Shown in pieces: positions 28,901 through 40,200 of a stretch of 60,780 nt of DNA (positions within the stretch are counted from its first letter, which is position 1; the number at the start of each line of letters is the position of its first letter). Source of the stretch: Melioribacteraceae bacterium. GTDB lineage: Bacteria; Bacteroidota; Ignavibacteria; Ignavibacteriales; Melioribacteraceae. The notes beneath the pieces are model-generated. The model was given only the letters and a program-made list of their open reading frames with translations. It did no database searches and was not told the DNA's origin. Location of the stretch: assembly GCA_016927595.1 (NCBI GenBank), contig JAFGMI010000053.1, forward strand, positions 1-60,780. The letters are read 5' to 3'. A program made the position numbers and the translations under genes.

Positions 28901-31900
28901 TTTGCAGGATCAAGAGGTATAAGCTGGGGTGATTATGATAATGATGGCGACATCGATCTACTTATAGCAAATCGATCAGGGACCCAACGGTTGTATAGGA
29001 ATGATAATAGCATGTTTGTTGATGTGTCAGCTGAAGCAGGTGTAGATTTTTCTGATGTGTCTTACAGAGCAGTGCATTTTGTCGATTATGATAATGATGG
29101 TTTTCTTGATATCTATTTCCCCGAAGGTGATGTTGAATCACCCTCAAATCAAAAACTGCTTCATAATTCAGGGAATTCAAACCACTGGATTGTTATTAAA
29201 CCGAAAGCTATATCTGACAACAACTCTGTAATTGGTACGCGTGTTCGGGTAGTGGCGGGGGACCTTAGGATGATGAGGGATATACAAAGTACGGGACCCG
29301 GTCTGACAAGCGGTATGTTATGGGCACATTTCGGATTGGGTAGTGTGTCAACTGTAGATAGTGTAATAGTGGAATGGCCGAACGGTAATGTTGATGTAAC
29401 CACAAGACCTGAAATTGATAAGTATCATACAATTACAGAATCTATATCCTCCAATACGGCTTCCGCATATTTCAAAGAGAATGCCAGGATCCGCGTGCTG
29501 GACAGCGAACCAGTTAATCCGGAAGCCAATCCCTCTTCATATAAAATAACAGGAAATCAGATCACGGTCGAAGCCTGGGTCTTTCCGTTCAGGGCAACTC
29601 CGCATATGGAAAGAGATGTTATTATTTCAAGACCGTACAACGACGAATACGCAAATACAGTATTTCCATTTAACGCTTACGCATTAAGAATTGAAAATAC
29701 TGGCGATGACGATTCGCCAAGATTTAATTTCTATTTAAGCAATGGCGATTCTGCAAGAGCAATAGTTGATAGCCCTGATCCGGTTCAGGTTGGTGAATGG
29801 ACTCATATAGCAGGAACATATGATGGATCAAGCACCAAACTTTTAATTAATGGTAATGTAGTTGCGGAAGTGCCATTCTATGAAAATATCGGTGAAGGAA
29901 ATACCGGATTATATATCGGCGGCATAACTAACTGGTTCTTTAACGGTTTGATTGATGAAGTGCGTCTGTGGAATATATCGAGGACAGAAGAAGAAATTAA
30001 ATCAGCAATGAACCGAACATTAAACGGTGATGAATTCGGATTAGCAGGTTACTGGACTCTTAATGAATCAACCGGGGTAAACGGTAATTCACCGGTGACT
30101 ATTGACATGACCGGCAATCATAATGATTTATGGATTCAGAACGGTGCCGAAATAGTGGAATTTGTCCCGGGAGATGATGTATTTGTTGAACCCTCATTGT
30201 TTGATATTTCATTCGAAGCCGAGGTTGGAACTAATTTTACCGAATTACTGCCTTTCAGCGGATATCCTCAACCCGATTTTAACTTGATCAGCGGACCATC
30301 TGGACTTAATATTAATAGTCTTGGATACATAAACTGGACTCCGCAAACCGGAGAATCCGGATATCATGATTTTACAATTCAGGCTGTAAACTCTGCAGGC
30401 TCTTCGCAAAAAACCTATGTAATATGGGTTGATGCCTACCAGCTGGAATCTAAGGAAAACAATAATAATGAAGTAATGCTAACTGTTTTCAATAACGGGG
30501 TTTTAGGAAAACTCAATGGAGAAGAAGGTGAGGGATTTACATTCAATAATACAAACGGCCTTTACAACGGGACTTTGGTAATTGGTAAATCCATTAACCA
30601 GGTTTCCGGCAGACTTTACGATCATGAGTTTAGAAGGACAAATCCTATTATTGAAACTCAAAGCCGTTTGGATGGATTTGATCAGAGCATTCAAACTTCA
30701 TTTGATGATTCAAGATCGCTTAATCCTATTAATATAGAGATTAATCTTAAGACACATTCAAAATCCACTGATCCGGATAAATCATATATTATAGTTGAAT
30801 ATGAAATTGAGCCTCATAATGTTTCAACTGATCAAGTTTATGTTGGTCTCACTTTTGACTGGGATGTTGGAAATCCAAACAATAATATGGGGGGATTTGA
30901 TAATACAAGAAATCTGAGTTATGTATACGAAACTGCTAACAACCCAAGCGCCGTTCAGAATGATTTTTATTACGGCGTGGTTTTATTAAGCGGCACACTT
31001 TCAGGGCACCGAATCTGGTCGATTAGTGATTCTTCATTCGACGAATACGCCGATGCCAGTTACTTTGATGCTCTTACAAACATTTCTGATGAGATTTTAG
31101 GTCCTTTTGATCTACGCTCATTAATTGCTTCGGGACCATACGATTTATCGCGGGGAAGCGCACGTGTTGCTTTTGCGCTGGTGGCGGGCAATAATCTTGA
31201 TGAGCTTAAGACAAATACAGATGCGGCTCTGTCAGTCAATCTCGGTTATAATGAAACGATTAGCATCTCTTCCCCGAACGGCGGTGAAATCTGGAGCGTT
31301 GGATCAACCCAGGAAATAACGTGGTCAAGTAGTTTAATTGATAATGTAAAGATAGAATATACAGTAAACAGCGGAAGCAGCTGGACAGAAATCGTTTCAT
31401 CAACTCCAAGCGACGGAAATTATTCCTGGAATATACCAGATTTACCTTCATCTTTTTGCATGATAAAAATAAGCGATGCTTCCGACGGATATCCGGAGGA
31501 CATCAGCGACGCATTCTTCACGATTGCAGGATCATCATCCATATCACTACTCTCCCCTAACGGCGGTGAAAACTGGTTTGTAGGTGAAGAACACCCGATT
31601 GAGTGGCAAAGCACAAACATCGACAGTATTGTTATCAGCTTCAGCTCCAATAGCGGCAATAACTGGGATATAATAGAAGAATCTTTCCCTGCAGCCGGCG
31701 GAAAATACAACTGGATAGTACCTGATATTTCTCCATCGGGCACATGTATTATCTCTGTCCACAGTACAAGGAATCCACTAATTGCTGATTACAGTGACGC
31801 AGCATTTTCGGTCAGTGTGCCAATAATACCTGCACTTGAGATGATTATTCCAAACGGCGGTGAAATATGGACCGTTGGAAGTCAGCAGCAGATAAAGTGG

Positions 31901-34258
31901 TCAAGCCAGTATATAGATGATGTTAAAATAAGTTATACGACAAACAACGGCGACAGCTGGCCGGTTATTGCAGCTTCAGTCACGGCTTCAGACGGGAGTT
32001 ATAACTGGACAGTGCCGAACACTCCATCCCCGGAATGCCTGGTAATGGTCTCCGATGTAAATGATGATGAGATGTATGATCACAGCGATGCGATGTTTAC
32101 TATTGTTGCACCTGCCAGCAGAACGGTTACTGTAATATCCCCAAACGGCGGAGAGTCGTGGGTTGCCGGCAGCTCTCATATTATTCAATGGAACAGTAAT
32201 TTTGTCAATAATGTGAAAATTGAATACAGCATTAACAATGGAACCAGCTGGAACATTATAGCAGCATCCACCCCCAGCGCCGGCAGCTATAACTGGAGTG
32301 TACCTTCACCACCATCTCCGGAGTGTTTAATCAGAATAAGCGATGCCTCGGATAACTTCGTATTTGATATCAGCGATGCGGCATTTACAATTGCACCCGG
32401 AACATCAAGTACAATAACGGTAGTATCGCCGAACGGAGGTGAGCAGTTAATTACAGGACAATCAATTGATGTACAATGGAGCAGTGCAAATGTAGGAAAT
32501 GTGCAGATTGACTACAGTACAGATAACGGCATAAGCTGGGCAGCGGTTATATCATCCGTCAGCGCCGCGGTAGGCAAATATACCTGGACTGTTCCGAACA
32601 CACCATCCCAGAACTGCCTTGTTAGAATCAGTGATAAATCAAACGGCAGTATTTTCGATCAGAGCGATGCACCGTTTTCAATTGTATTACCGCCGGCGAG
32701 TATTATACTTGTCTCTCCTGCAGGCGGCGGAGTCTATATGGGGGGATCGGGTTTGAATATTTCATGGACGTCCGCAAATATTTCCAGCGTTACGATAGAA
32801 TACAGTACTAATGGCGGAACAACCTGGTATACTATTATTACTTCCGTATCTGCGATTACCGGTAATTATACATGGACTCTACCGAACGCTCCGATAAATA
32901 ACTGTCTGATAAGAATAAGCGACGCATCAAATCATGATGTATATTCAACTTGTCAAAACTCGTTCGAGGTCTTCGAGTATTTGACATCGATAAGCTTGTC
33001 GGCTTCACTGAATTATTATTCAGGCAACAATACATCCAGCTACAGGATAGTCGGGCTTCCGGGCAATATTAATCTCCCGATATCACAGGTGCTGAGCGGA
33101 ACTTATGATGAAGACTGGAAAGCCTTTTACGACGACGGAAGTGATGCTGATTACCTTGTTGAGTACGACGGCACAAATGCTTTTAACTTCAGACCCGGCA
33201 GAGCGTTCTGGATAATAAACAAGAATGCAGCAACCATCAATGAAAACACCAGCAGTGTGTCGCTGAACAATTTATACTATTACTCAATTCCCCTGCACAG
33301 CGGGTGGAATCTTATATCAAATCCTTTTGATAAAAATGTAAGCTGGGAGAATGTAACTTTACTGAATAATATTTCCCACCGGATTTACTGGTTTAACGGA
33401 TCCGCTTACGTAGATATGGATACTATGGAGATGTACAGAGGATACTACTACTACAACCAGGAAGAAAAAGCATCGCTTGTTATTCCTTATCTTGAGGGAG
33501 CTTCTTCGGGCAGTGTCCTTACGAAGAACATTCAGAGTTCAAGAGAGCTGGTGTTAACTTTAAACGACAACAACGATAAACTTGGCGAAGTAACAATAGG
33601 ATTTGCCGATAACTCATTGAACAGTTACGACAAACTTGACATATACGCACCACCCGGAGATTTTATAAAAAACCGTATAGTTATTTTCAACAACGAACTT
33701 GAATCATCCTATAAATATTTGTACAAAGACTACAGGTCGGGCAATGATGAAGGACTGGAATATGTTATTGAAATAAAGAAAGAACCTGGGAAAGAATTAA
33801 TATTGAAGACAACAGGTATTGAATTGTTCGATGATTATGAGATTTATATCACACATGAAAGATTGGAAAATTTTTATAATTTAAAAAGCAATCCAACCAT
33901 TGTTCTTAATACGTTTCATGAGGGCGAAATATACAGGCTGCTGATAGGGAACCGGCAGTATATTGAGCGTGAAACAGTAGGTCTGGCACCAAATGAATAT
34001 AAGTTGTATCAGAATTATCCGAATCCGTTTAACGGCAGTACGATTATAAGGTTCAGTCTGCCTGAGAGAGATGTTGTAAGTCTCGAGATTTACAACGTGC
34101 TCGGAGAACTGGTTACTAAAATTATCGACAATGTAATTTATGAAGCTGGTCGTCATGAAGTGTTGTTTGATGCGGACATACTTTCTACAGGAATATATAT
34201 TTGTCAATACAAAACTAATTTGAAAAAATTATCAAATAAAATAATATACATAAAATAG
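25973..34258 (+). CDS. Giant modular T9SS-exported protein (beta-helix, FG-GAP, LamG, Kre9-like repeats)
   Basis: A secreted protein of about 2760 residues. The frame is open from a TTG at 25961, but the ATG at 25973 gives a standard signal peptide (MKTKMVCLFSILFFLVHIQG). In order, numbered from the TTG, it has two DUF1565/right-handed beta-helix domains (about 45-315 and 327-590), one Kre9/Knh-like PNGGE-W Ig-like module (597-688), seven FG-GAP/VCBS calcium-loop repeats such as DIDNDGDLDLF and DYDNDGDIDLL (690-1070), an ASPIC/UnbV domain (1070-1153), a LamG-like domain (1163-1400), an Ig-like and an unassigned domain (1400-1760), six more PNGGE modules (1766-2333), a module shared with the next protein (2343-2666) and a T9SS sorting domain (2671-2765). 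It is likely a surface adhesin or carbohydrate-binding scaffold. Confidence 0.92.
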   Translation: MKTKMVCLFSILFFLVHIQGNASLILPAEDDIIIGRNILTASSLHVSASGSDSNPGTKVSPLRNIQTALSQAINGDTIKVAEGTYQENLITQVRVVLRGGYNDSFSERERNIYSNKSKIRASSGSMLIDANNSTIDGLVFDGSGGAQKGIVITNGLSILTHNIVYNITKSGGSCIEVIDGASAVIKNNTVANNVLSGGGVIVYAIYVRGSTPSTIQNNIAYNNNAGIYITPSGSTKGYNCSYDNTYMDFDGANGSALSTDFSKDPQFVNPANNDFRLKVNSPCMNTGNPNDDYSNEPDPNGGRIDLGAYGGTNSATLNENFTTYVSPSGNDSNNGSIDSPKKTIQAALTGTLGDTIKVMAGTYSEGIITTAYAVILGGYDNTFSDSDRDPYINRTTLLGISATMVYDHFGCVIDGFFLDGNGVASKGFDIGEGTVLSHNVIVNIIASSGFAIDVGGNVSIVNNTIYNCGYGISVSSGTGSLIRNNIFASTSFAMSNNSADGISRYNDYYGNSFNYVGFYTVPGIGDLAVNPQFRNSSNNDFGLLASSLCIDKGDPDTDNDGLSWESDIDDQDADGSRPDIGAYPFIRDNTQVITILTPNGGEVWTGGSTQNIIWTSSNVDNVKIEYSTNNGLSWITIISNTLNDGLHLWNIPNVNSNQCLIKISDVNNNVTNDISDVVFYIYSASGDKLFTQTPNNLGINTTNGQFGSGWVDIDNDGDLDLFIVGVDHTHVLYRNGNNSFTDVSTLFGFNNVGLRSGAQPSCFDYEGDGDLDLLIASPWDILGGFILYRNDNSIFHDISTEADLGSISGLDNHYALAVGDYDKDGDPDIAVAGGSQTGSGSTGQLFILENNNGRYTDVTTDLFETTLFFESWGITWIDYDNDNDLDLWIPTIRTPHQPCAILVNQGDKFILSNSSLTGINAKSAIVSSWIDYNNDGNLDLFVIPYVGDDDGNVKLYRNNNNGTFTETAGALALDSAFAGSRGISWGDYDNDGDIDLLIANRSGTQRLYRNDNSMFVDVSAEAGVDFSDVSYRAVHFVDYDNDGFLDIYFPEGDVESPSNQKLLHNSGNSNHWIVIKPKAISDNNSVIGTRVRVVAGDLRMMRDIQSTGPGLTSGMLWAHFGLGSVSTVDSVIVEWPNGNVDVTTRPEIDKYHTITESISSNTASAYFKENARIRVLDSEPVNPEANPSSYKITGNQITVEAWVFPFRATPHMERDVIISRPYNDEYANTVFPFNAYALRIENTGDDDSPRFNFYLSNGDSARAIVDSPDPVQVGEWTHIAGTYDGSSTKLLINGNVVAEVPFYENIGEGNTGLYIGGITNWFFNGLIDEVRLWNISRTEEEIKSAMNRTLNGDEFGLAGYWTLNESTGVNGNSPVTIDMTGNHNDLWIQNGAEIVEFVPGDDVFVEPSLFDISFEAEVGTNFTELLPFSGYPQPDFNLISGPSGLNINSLGYINWTPQTGESGYHDFTIQAVNSAGSSQKTYVIWVDAYQLESKENNNNEVMLTVFNNGVLGKLNGEEGEGFTFNNTNGLYNGTLVIGKSINQVSGRLYDHEFRRTNPIIETQSRLDGFDQSIQTSFDDSRSLNPINIEINLKTHSKSTDPDKSYIIVEYEIEPHNVSTDQVYVGLTFDWDVGNPNNNMGGFDNTRNLSYVYETANNPSAVQNDFYYGVVLLSGTLSGHRIWSISDSSFDEYADASYFDALTNISDEILGPFDLRSLIASGPYDLSRGSARVAFALVAGNNLDELKTNTDAALSVNLGYNETISISSPNGGEIWSVGSTQEITWSSSLIDNVKIEYTVNSGSSWTEIVSSTPSDGNYSWNIPDLPSSFCMIKISDASDGYPEDISDAFFTIAGSSSISLLSPNGGENWFVGEEHPIEWQSTNIDSIVISFSSNSGNNWDIIEESFPAAGGKYNWIVPDISPSGTCIISVHSTRNPLIADYSDAAFSVSVPIIPALEMIIPNGGEIWTVGSQQQIKWSSQYIDDVKISYTTNNGDSWPVIAASVTASDGSYNWTVPNTPSPECLVMVSDVNDDEMYDHSDAMFTIVAPASRTVTVISPNGGESWVAGSSHIIQWNSNFVNNVKIEYSINNGTSWNIIAASTPSAGSYNWSVPSPPSPECLIRISDASDNFVFDISDAAFTIAPGTSSTITVVSPNGGEQLITGQSIDVQWSSANVGNVQIDYSTDNGISWAAVISSVSAAVGKYTWTVPNTPSQNCLVRISDKSNGSIFDQSDAPFSIVLPPASIILVSPAGGGVYMGGSGLNISWTSANISSVTIEYSTNGGTTWYTIITSVSAITGNYTWTLPNAPINNCLIRISDASNHDVYSTCQNSFEVFEYLTSISLSASLNYYSGNNTSSYRIVGLPGNINLPISQVLSGTYDEDWKAFYDDGSDADYLVEYDGTNAFNFRPGRAFWIINKNAATINENTSSVSLNNLYYYSIPLHSGWNLISNPFDKNVSWENVTLLNNISHRIYWFNGSAYVDMDTMEMYRGYYYYNQEEKASLVIPYLEGASSGSVLTKNIQSSRELVLTLNDNNDKLGEVTIGFADNSLNSYDKLDIYAPPGDFIKNRIVIFNNELESSYKYLYKDYRSGNDEGLEYVIEIKKEPGKELILKTTGIELFDDYEIYITHERLENFYNLKSNPTIVLNTFHEGEIYRLLIGNRQYIERETVGLAPNEYKLYQNYPNPFNGSTIIRFSLPERDVVSLEIYNVLGELVTKIIDNVIYEAGRHEVLFDADILSTGIYICQYKTNLKKLSNKIIYIK
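31258..32960 (+). repeat. Six tandem PNGGE (Kre9/Knh-like) Ig modules in the first giant protein
   Basis: Six consecutive units of about 280 bases, each encoding SPNGGE-x-W-x2-GS near the start, a V-x2-V-x-I-x-YS-x-N-x-G-x-SW centre, W-x-VP and CL-x-[RK]ISD near the end. A seventh copy stands apart at about 27752-28005. The repeated DNA is diverged enough that units are not identical, indicating old duplications. Confidence 0.85.
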
Positions 34259-34272
34259 TCTGCGGAAAATCC

Positions 34273-37200
34273 ATGGTAAATATTATTGGAAGTTTAAGGC
34301 ATATTGTTTTTATTAAAACTATAATTAAGAACATAGCATTAATAATATTAATAGCAACGCTGTTCTCTTTACAATTATCCGCCCAAGATGTGACAATAAC
34401 TATACCTGATGTTTCCTATGCTCCCAACACAGAAGTGCTGATACCAATTAATATTACTGATTTAAATGATGTTGGCGCTATTACATTAAAATTTCAATAT
34501 GATACTGATGTTCTTACATATATTGGTTCAGACTGGAATAGTATTCTAACAGGCGGTAGTGTTAGTGACAATAATAGTACGGGTCTTATTACCATAGGAT
34601 GGTACAATCAAAATCCCGCCAATCAAATTAATCTTTCTAAGAAAATATTGGATTTAGAGTTCCAATATAAAGGCGGTTTTAGCGAATTAAATTTTACATT
34701 TGTTGAGATAACGAATTCTTCAGCTGTTGTTTACTCAACACAATATTCTACTGGTAGTATCAGTCAAGCATTTTCATCAATTGCTCTTATTTCCCCCAAC
34801 GGCGGGGAAACATGGCGGGCGGGCACAACCCAAAACATTACATGGACAAATGAAAATGTTGATGATGTCAAAATCGAATATTCAACAGATAACGGCGCAA
34901 CCTGGACAACAATCGTATCCTCTGCACCGGCTTCCGCAGGAAGTTTCAACTGGAAAGTACCCGCCACAATTTCCACACTATGTAAAGTTAGAATTAGCGA
35001 CGTTTCTAACGCAACTATTACCGATGAATGCGATAATACTTTCAGTATTATACAGATTTACTCAGCTGGGAAAAAGTATGTTCCCGATGACTTCACATCC
35101 ATCCAGGTAGGTATTGATAATTCAAACGATGGTGACACGATTATAGTAAGACCAGGAATATACTATGAGAACATTTCCCTGATTCAGAAAAATATTGTTC
35201 TGGGATCAAATTACATATTAAGCGGTGATGAAACAGAGATTGAAAATACTATAATTGACGGTAATGGAAAAGGCAGCGTGATTACTGTTAGAAATGTAAA
35301 TAGCGCCTGTAAACTAGTTGGTTTTACAATTCAGCATGGCAGAGGAACAGAATTCGATTTATCCTGGCAGGGAGGTAATATAACAACCAGCAGTGCAGGC
35401 GGTGGAATTGCGATGTTTGAGAATGCAAAACCAGTATTCAGCAATCTGGTAATTAAAAATAATACTGCAAGTTTTGGTGGTGGAATATATTGCGAGCAGA
35501 ATTCATATTATTCAATATCAAACTCAACTATAAATAACAATACAGTAGATAATCACGGTTCGGGCGGTGGTATATATTGCCATGGCTCTGATATTGAAAT
35601 AACAGATTGCGAAATCAGTAATAATTTTGCTTATGAAGGAGCAGGTATATCTTTCACAACGGATAGCGATCCAAGATTGGAACGTGTTATTATTCATAGT
35701 AACCGGGGAGATATTGATGCAGCGTTGCATAGTAATTGGGCAAATCCTTACATGAAAAACGTAACAATTACTAATAATGTCTCTACAAATAGCAATTATT
35801 CAAGAACAGTTTATGGTTACGCTTCAAATATTAGAATATACAATTCAATTATCTGGAATAATGATTCAGACTCTATTCATTTTCACAATTTCAGCAATAA
35901 TTATATAGAGATCGAAAATTCAGATATTAAGGGCGGTCCGGATATAATTAATTTCACTGAATTTATCCCGGGAGAAGCTGGAACACTTAGATGGCTGGAA
36001 GGCAATTTCGATGCCAATCCTAAATTCTGTGATCCCAATAATGACAACTATTCACTTCAATCCAATTCTCCATGTATTAATATAAATCAATACATTACTT
36101 ACATTGGAGCCTTCAGCATTGGTTGTGATCCTGTTATGGATAAATCGATTACAATAATATCACCCAACGGCGGCGAGACATGGCGGGCGGGCAGTACACA
36201 AACCATATCCTGGACAAGTCAAAACGTTGATAGTGTAGATATATATTTTAACACAGATGGCAGTCTCATGTGGTCACCTATCTCATTGGGCATACCTGCA
36301 TCTGCGCGTAGTTACACCTGGACTGTTCCAAATATCAACAGCAGCAATTGTCTGATTAAAGTAAATGATACAAAAAATAATTTAATAGATGATGAGAGTG
36401 ATAATCCTTTTTCAATCACAGTCCAGCAAAGCCTGATTGTTTACTTCCCTTTTAACGGCAACGCGAACGACGAAAGTGGTAACCAAAATAATTGCACCGT
36501 GTTCGGAGCTTCATTAACTACAGACAGGTTCGGCAATCCCAATAGTGCATATAGTTTTGATGGCGGGGATGATTTTATAATAAGCGATAATGAAGTTTCA
36601 TGGGAAGGTCTTGGATTGAATGAGAACATGACTGTTTCTTACTGGGCACTGGCAGATACAACCTGGCCAATGAATCCGGGTGGTGACGGGCTCAGTCTGG
36701 CCGTCAACAACGCTGCATCCGATATAGCTCAAACCGGCAACTGGTGGTCATGCGGAATAAGGAACCCGAGCGGGGAAATCGCATTACCGATGTTTACAAT
36801 ATGGAACAATGAAGGGACAGGCAGCAATTATGAAAACATGCAAAGCAGAATAGATTATTCCAAATGGAATCATTACGTTTTTACATTCAGCGGCGGTAAT
36901 AGATCAATAATATATCTGAACGGAAAGCAGATCAGCTCGCTCCCCACTGTCAGCAGACCAACAAACCATACCGGGAAAATCTGTATAGGAAAATCAGGCA
37001 GAAGCAATGCAGCAATTAACCAATTCTGCTGGAATGGTAAAATAGATGAGATAAGAATATACAATACTATCTTAACAGCTTCACAGGTTGACTCCGTTTA
37101 CTTGGAAGAGAATCCCGGAACTACTACTTCAACAATAAGAATAACTGCCCCCAACGGCGGTGAAAACTGGTACACAGGATCAACTCATTTAGTAAGTTAT

Positions 37201-40200
37201 GTTGTAGACAATGTGGATAAAACCGTCGTTGAGTATTCCCTGGATAACGGCAGCAGCTGGAATGTTGTTACAACGCAAACTCATTCTTCCTCGGGAGGGA
37301 GAGGAATTGATTGGACACTGCCCAATGAACCTTCGGAACAATGCCTCTTAAGAGTTTCTTCAACTTCAAATCCGGATATCAGTGATGTTAGCGACAGCAC
37401 CTTTACAATTTCTGTCCCCGATCCAAATCTTGTTGCTTGTTATTCTTTCAGCGGAAACGCGAACGATGAAACTGCACATAATCTTCACGGATCAGTACGA
37501 GGTGCGCCGCAGCTGTCAAATGACAGGTTCGGCAAACAATACTCTTCATATTACTTCGACGGTGTTGATGATTATATAACAATTGATCACAATGAACTTC
37601 TAAACTTTAATTCAAATACCGACAGTTATAGCATATCGCTATGGTTTAAATCCGAATCACAAAATGCAAGCCATGGAATAATTTTAAGAAAAGGATTATC
37701 CCAAATTCCCGCGCCCTTTGATATAAGTTTTTCGGGCTCTGATATCGGCGGTGAAATTAGTATAAGCAACAACTCTGCATACCACATAAGCTATGGCAGT
37801 AATTTGTGGGATAATAACTGGCATCATTTGGTTTTCATTATCAATCGCGAAACAGGAAGACTGCAGGGATACATTGATAAAAATGAAGTGGCATCACTTT
37901 CGTATAATATAGATCTTTCATCTGCCAACAGTGATCCCGTTTATATTGGTGGCTCCGACCAATACTATAAAGGATTTATTGATGATATAAAAATATTCGA
38001 CAAAGTACTAGAAGAAGATGCTGTTTATAAACTTTATTTTGATGATAATTATCAGTCTGATCAACCTATAATGCGTGTTGTTAGTCCCAATGGCGGTGAG
38101 ATTTGGGAAACTGGAACAACACATAACATAACATGGACCAGTGTGAATGTTGATAATGCCAAAATAGAATTCTCGACAAATAACGGTTCAAACTGGATCA
38201 CAATTGTAAACTCAACTCCCGCTTCCGCAGGATCTCATACGTGGACCGTTCCGAACGTAAATTCAGTAAACTGCCTTGTAAGAATCAGCGATGTATCAAA
38301 TACCACTGTTTCAGATATCAGTGACGGGACATTTACTATTACTGAAGTTTCGTCAATTACAGTTACGTCCCCCAACGGCGGTGAGAACTGGGAAACAGCT
38401 ACGCGCAAATCAATAATATGGTCAAGCAGTAACGTCGCAAATGTAAAGATTGAATACAGCACGAACAATGGTGCTTATTGGTCTGTAGTTGCAGCTTCAA
38501 CGGAAAGCGATGGAATTTATGAGTGGATAATTCCAGACACACCATCAAGTGAATGCCTTGTAAGAATCAGCGATGCGGACGACTCCCGCGTGACCGATGT
38601 CAGCGATAACACGTTTACTATCCGCGCCGCTTCTTCAATAACAGTAAAATCGCCTAACGGGGGCGAGGAGTGGGAAGCTTCGTCGAGCAAAACCATTACA
38701 TGGACAAGCACCAATGTTGTAAATGTAAAAATAGAGTTCAGCATAAACAACGGTACTTCCTGGTCAATAATCACACCATCAACACAAAGTGATGGGATTT
38801 TCGAATGGGATATTCCCGTTGTTTCATCAACTCAGTGTTTCATTAAAATAAGCGACATTAATAATGCAGCTTTATTCGATATCAGTGATAATTCATTTAC
38901 AATCACAGAACCTCAGACCAGTATAACACTAACATCTCCGAACGGCGGAGAAGAAATGCTTGCTAACTCAACAGTATCTGTCAACTGGGAATGCTACGGC
39001 GTGAATAATATTGAAATTGAACTTAGTACTGATAACGGTATGAGCTGGATACAGCTTGCGGCTCCCGTTGATGCCCGTGACTATTCTTACGGCTGGTCGG
39101 TGCCAGATGTCCAGTCTACAAACTGTAAAATGAAACTGACAAGTCTATCCGATCCGGCTCTGTTTGATATAAGCGATGCCGTCTTCGCAATTATAAAGTA
39201 CGGCATGACTTATACAATAAATAAGACTTTAACATTTTACGGAGGTAATGTCGAAAACAGTTACAGGATGATCGGTTTGCCGGGTAATATAAACCTGCCT
39301 GTCAGTGAAGCTATTACAGGAGCATACGGCAACGACTGGCGCGCGTTTTATGATAACGGATCTAATGTTAACTATCTTGCCGAGTACAGCGATGGATCGA
39401 CAGGATTCAATTTCCTGCCCGGCAACGGGTTCTGGATTATTTCAAAAAACGGTGTAACTGTTAATCAGGTCGTAAACACAGTACCTTTATCTTCAGATAA
39501 CACTTATTCAATAAATCTGCATCCCGGCTGGAACATAATATCAAATCCCTTCAATAAAGTAATTATGTGGGGCAGGGTAAGCGCTATAAATGATACAATA
39601 CAGAGCATCTTCAGTTATGACGGAAGCTATGCTGCTAATGAATCGGCTTTCACTCCATACGAAGGCTATTACTTCTATAATGTAGATAATAAACCGGCAA
39701 TTAAAATTCCTTTCCTGAAACCGGATGGAAATCTTTCGGTTCTTGCTAAGGAGTCAAATACAAATGAATTAAATATAAACCTGATAGAGAACAACAATAA
39801 AATATGCGGATGTGTTTATATAGGATTTAATGATAACTCGAAGATGGGATTCGATAAAAAAGATAAATACGCACCTCCCCCTCATTTTGTTACCAGCAGA
39901 ATAGTCCTATATAACGAGGAGCTGCACACGGATTATAAATATTTATACAAAGATTACAGATCCATGAACAGCGGGCCGGAGACGTACAAGATCATCATTA
40001 ATAAAGTCAAAGGATCGGAATACAAATTTCTGTTCAATAATTTATCGGCGGTTGGTGACGGGAAAGTAATTTGCTTAATCGATAACAGGATTTCAAATGC
40101 CGTTTATATCGACAATGAAACTATAATTATACCTGACGTATCCCACAGCGAAGAAAGCTATACTTTAATAATCGGAAAGAGATCGGATATAGATCAAATT

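Noticed and set aside
34727..35110. Alternative-frame protein of 127 residues inside the second giant gene
   Set aside because: Composition reflects the other frame of the PNGGE repeat; the main frame is continuous over 6 kb.
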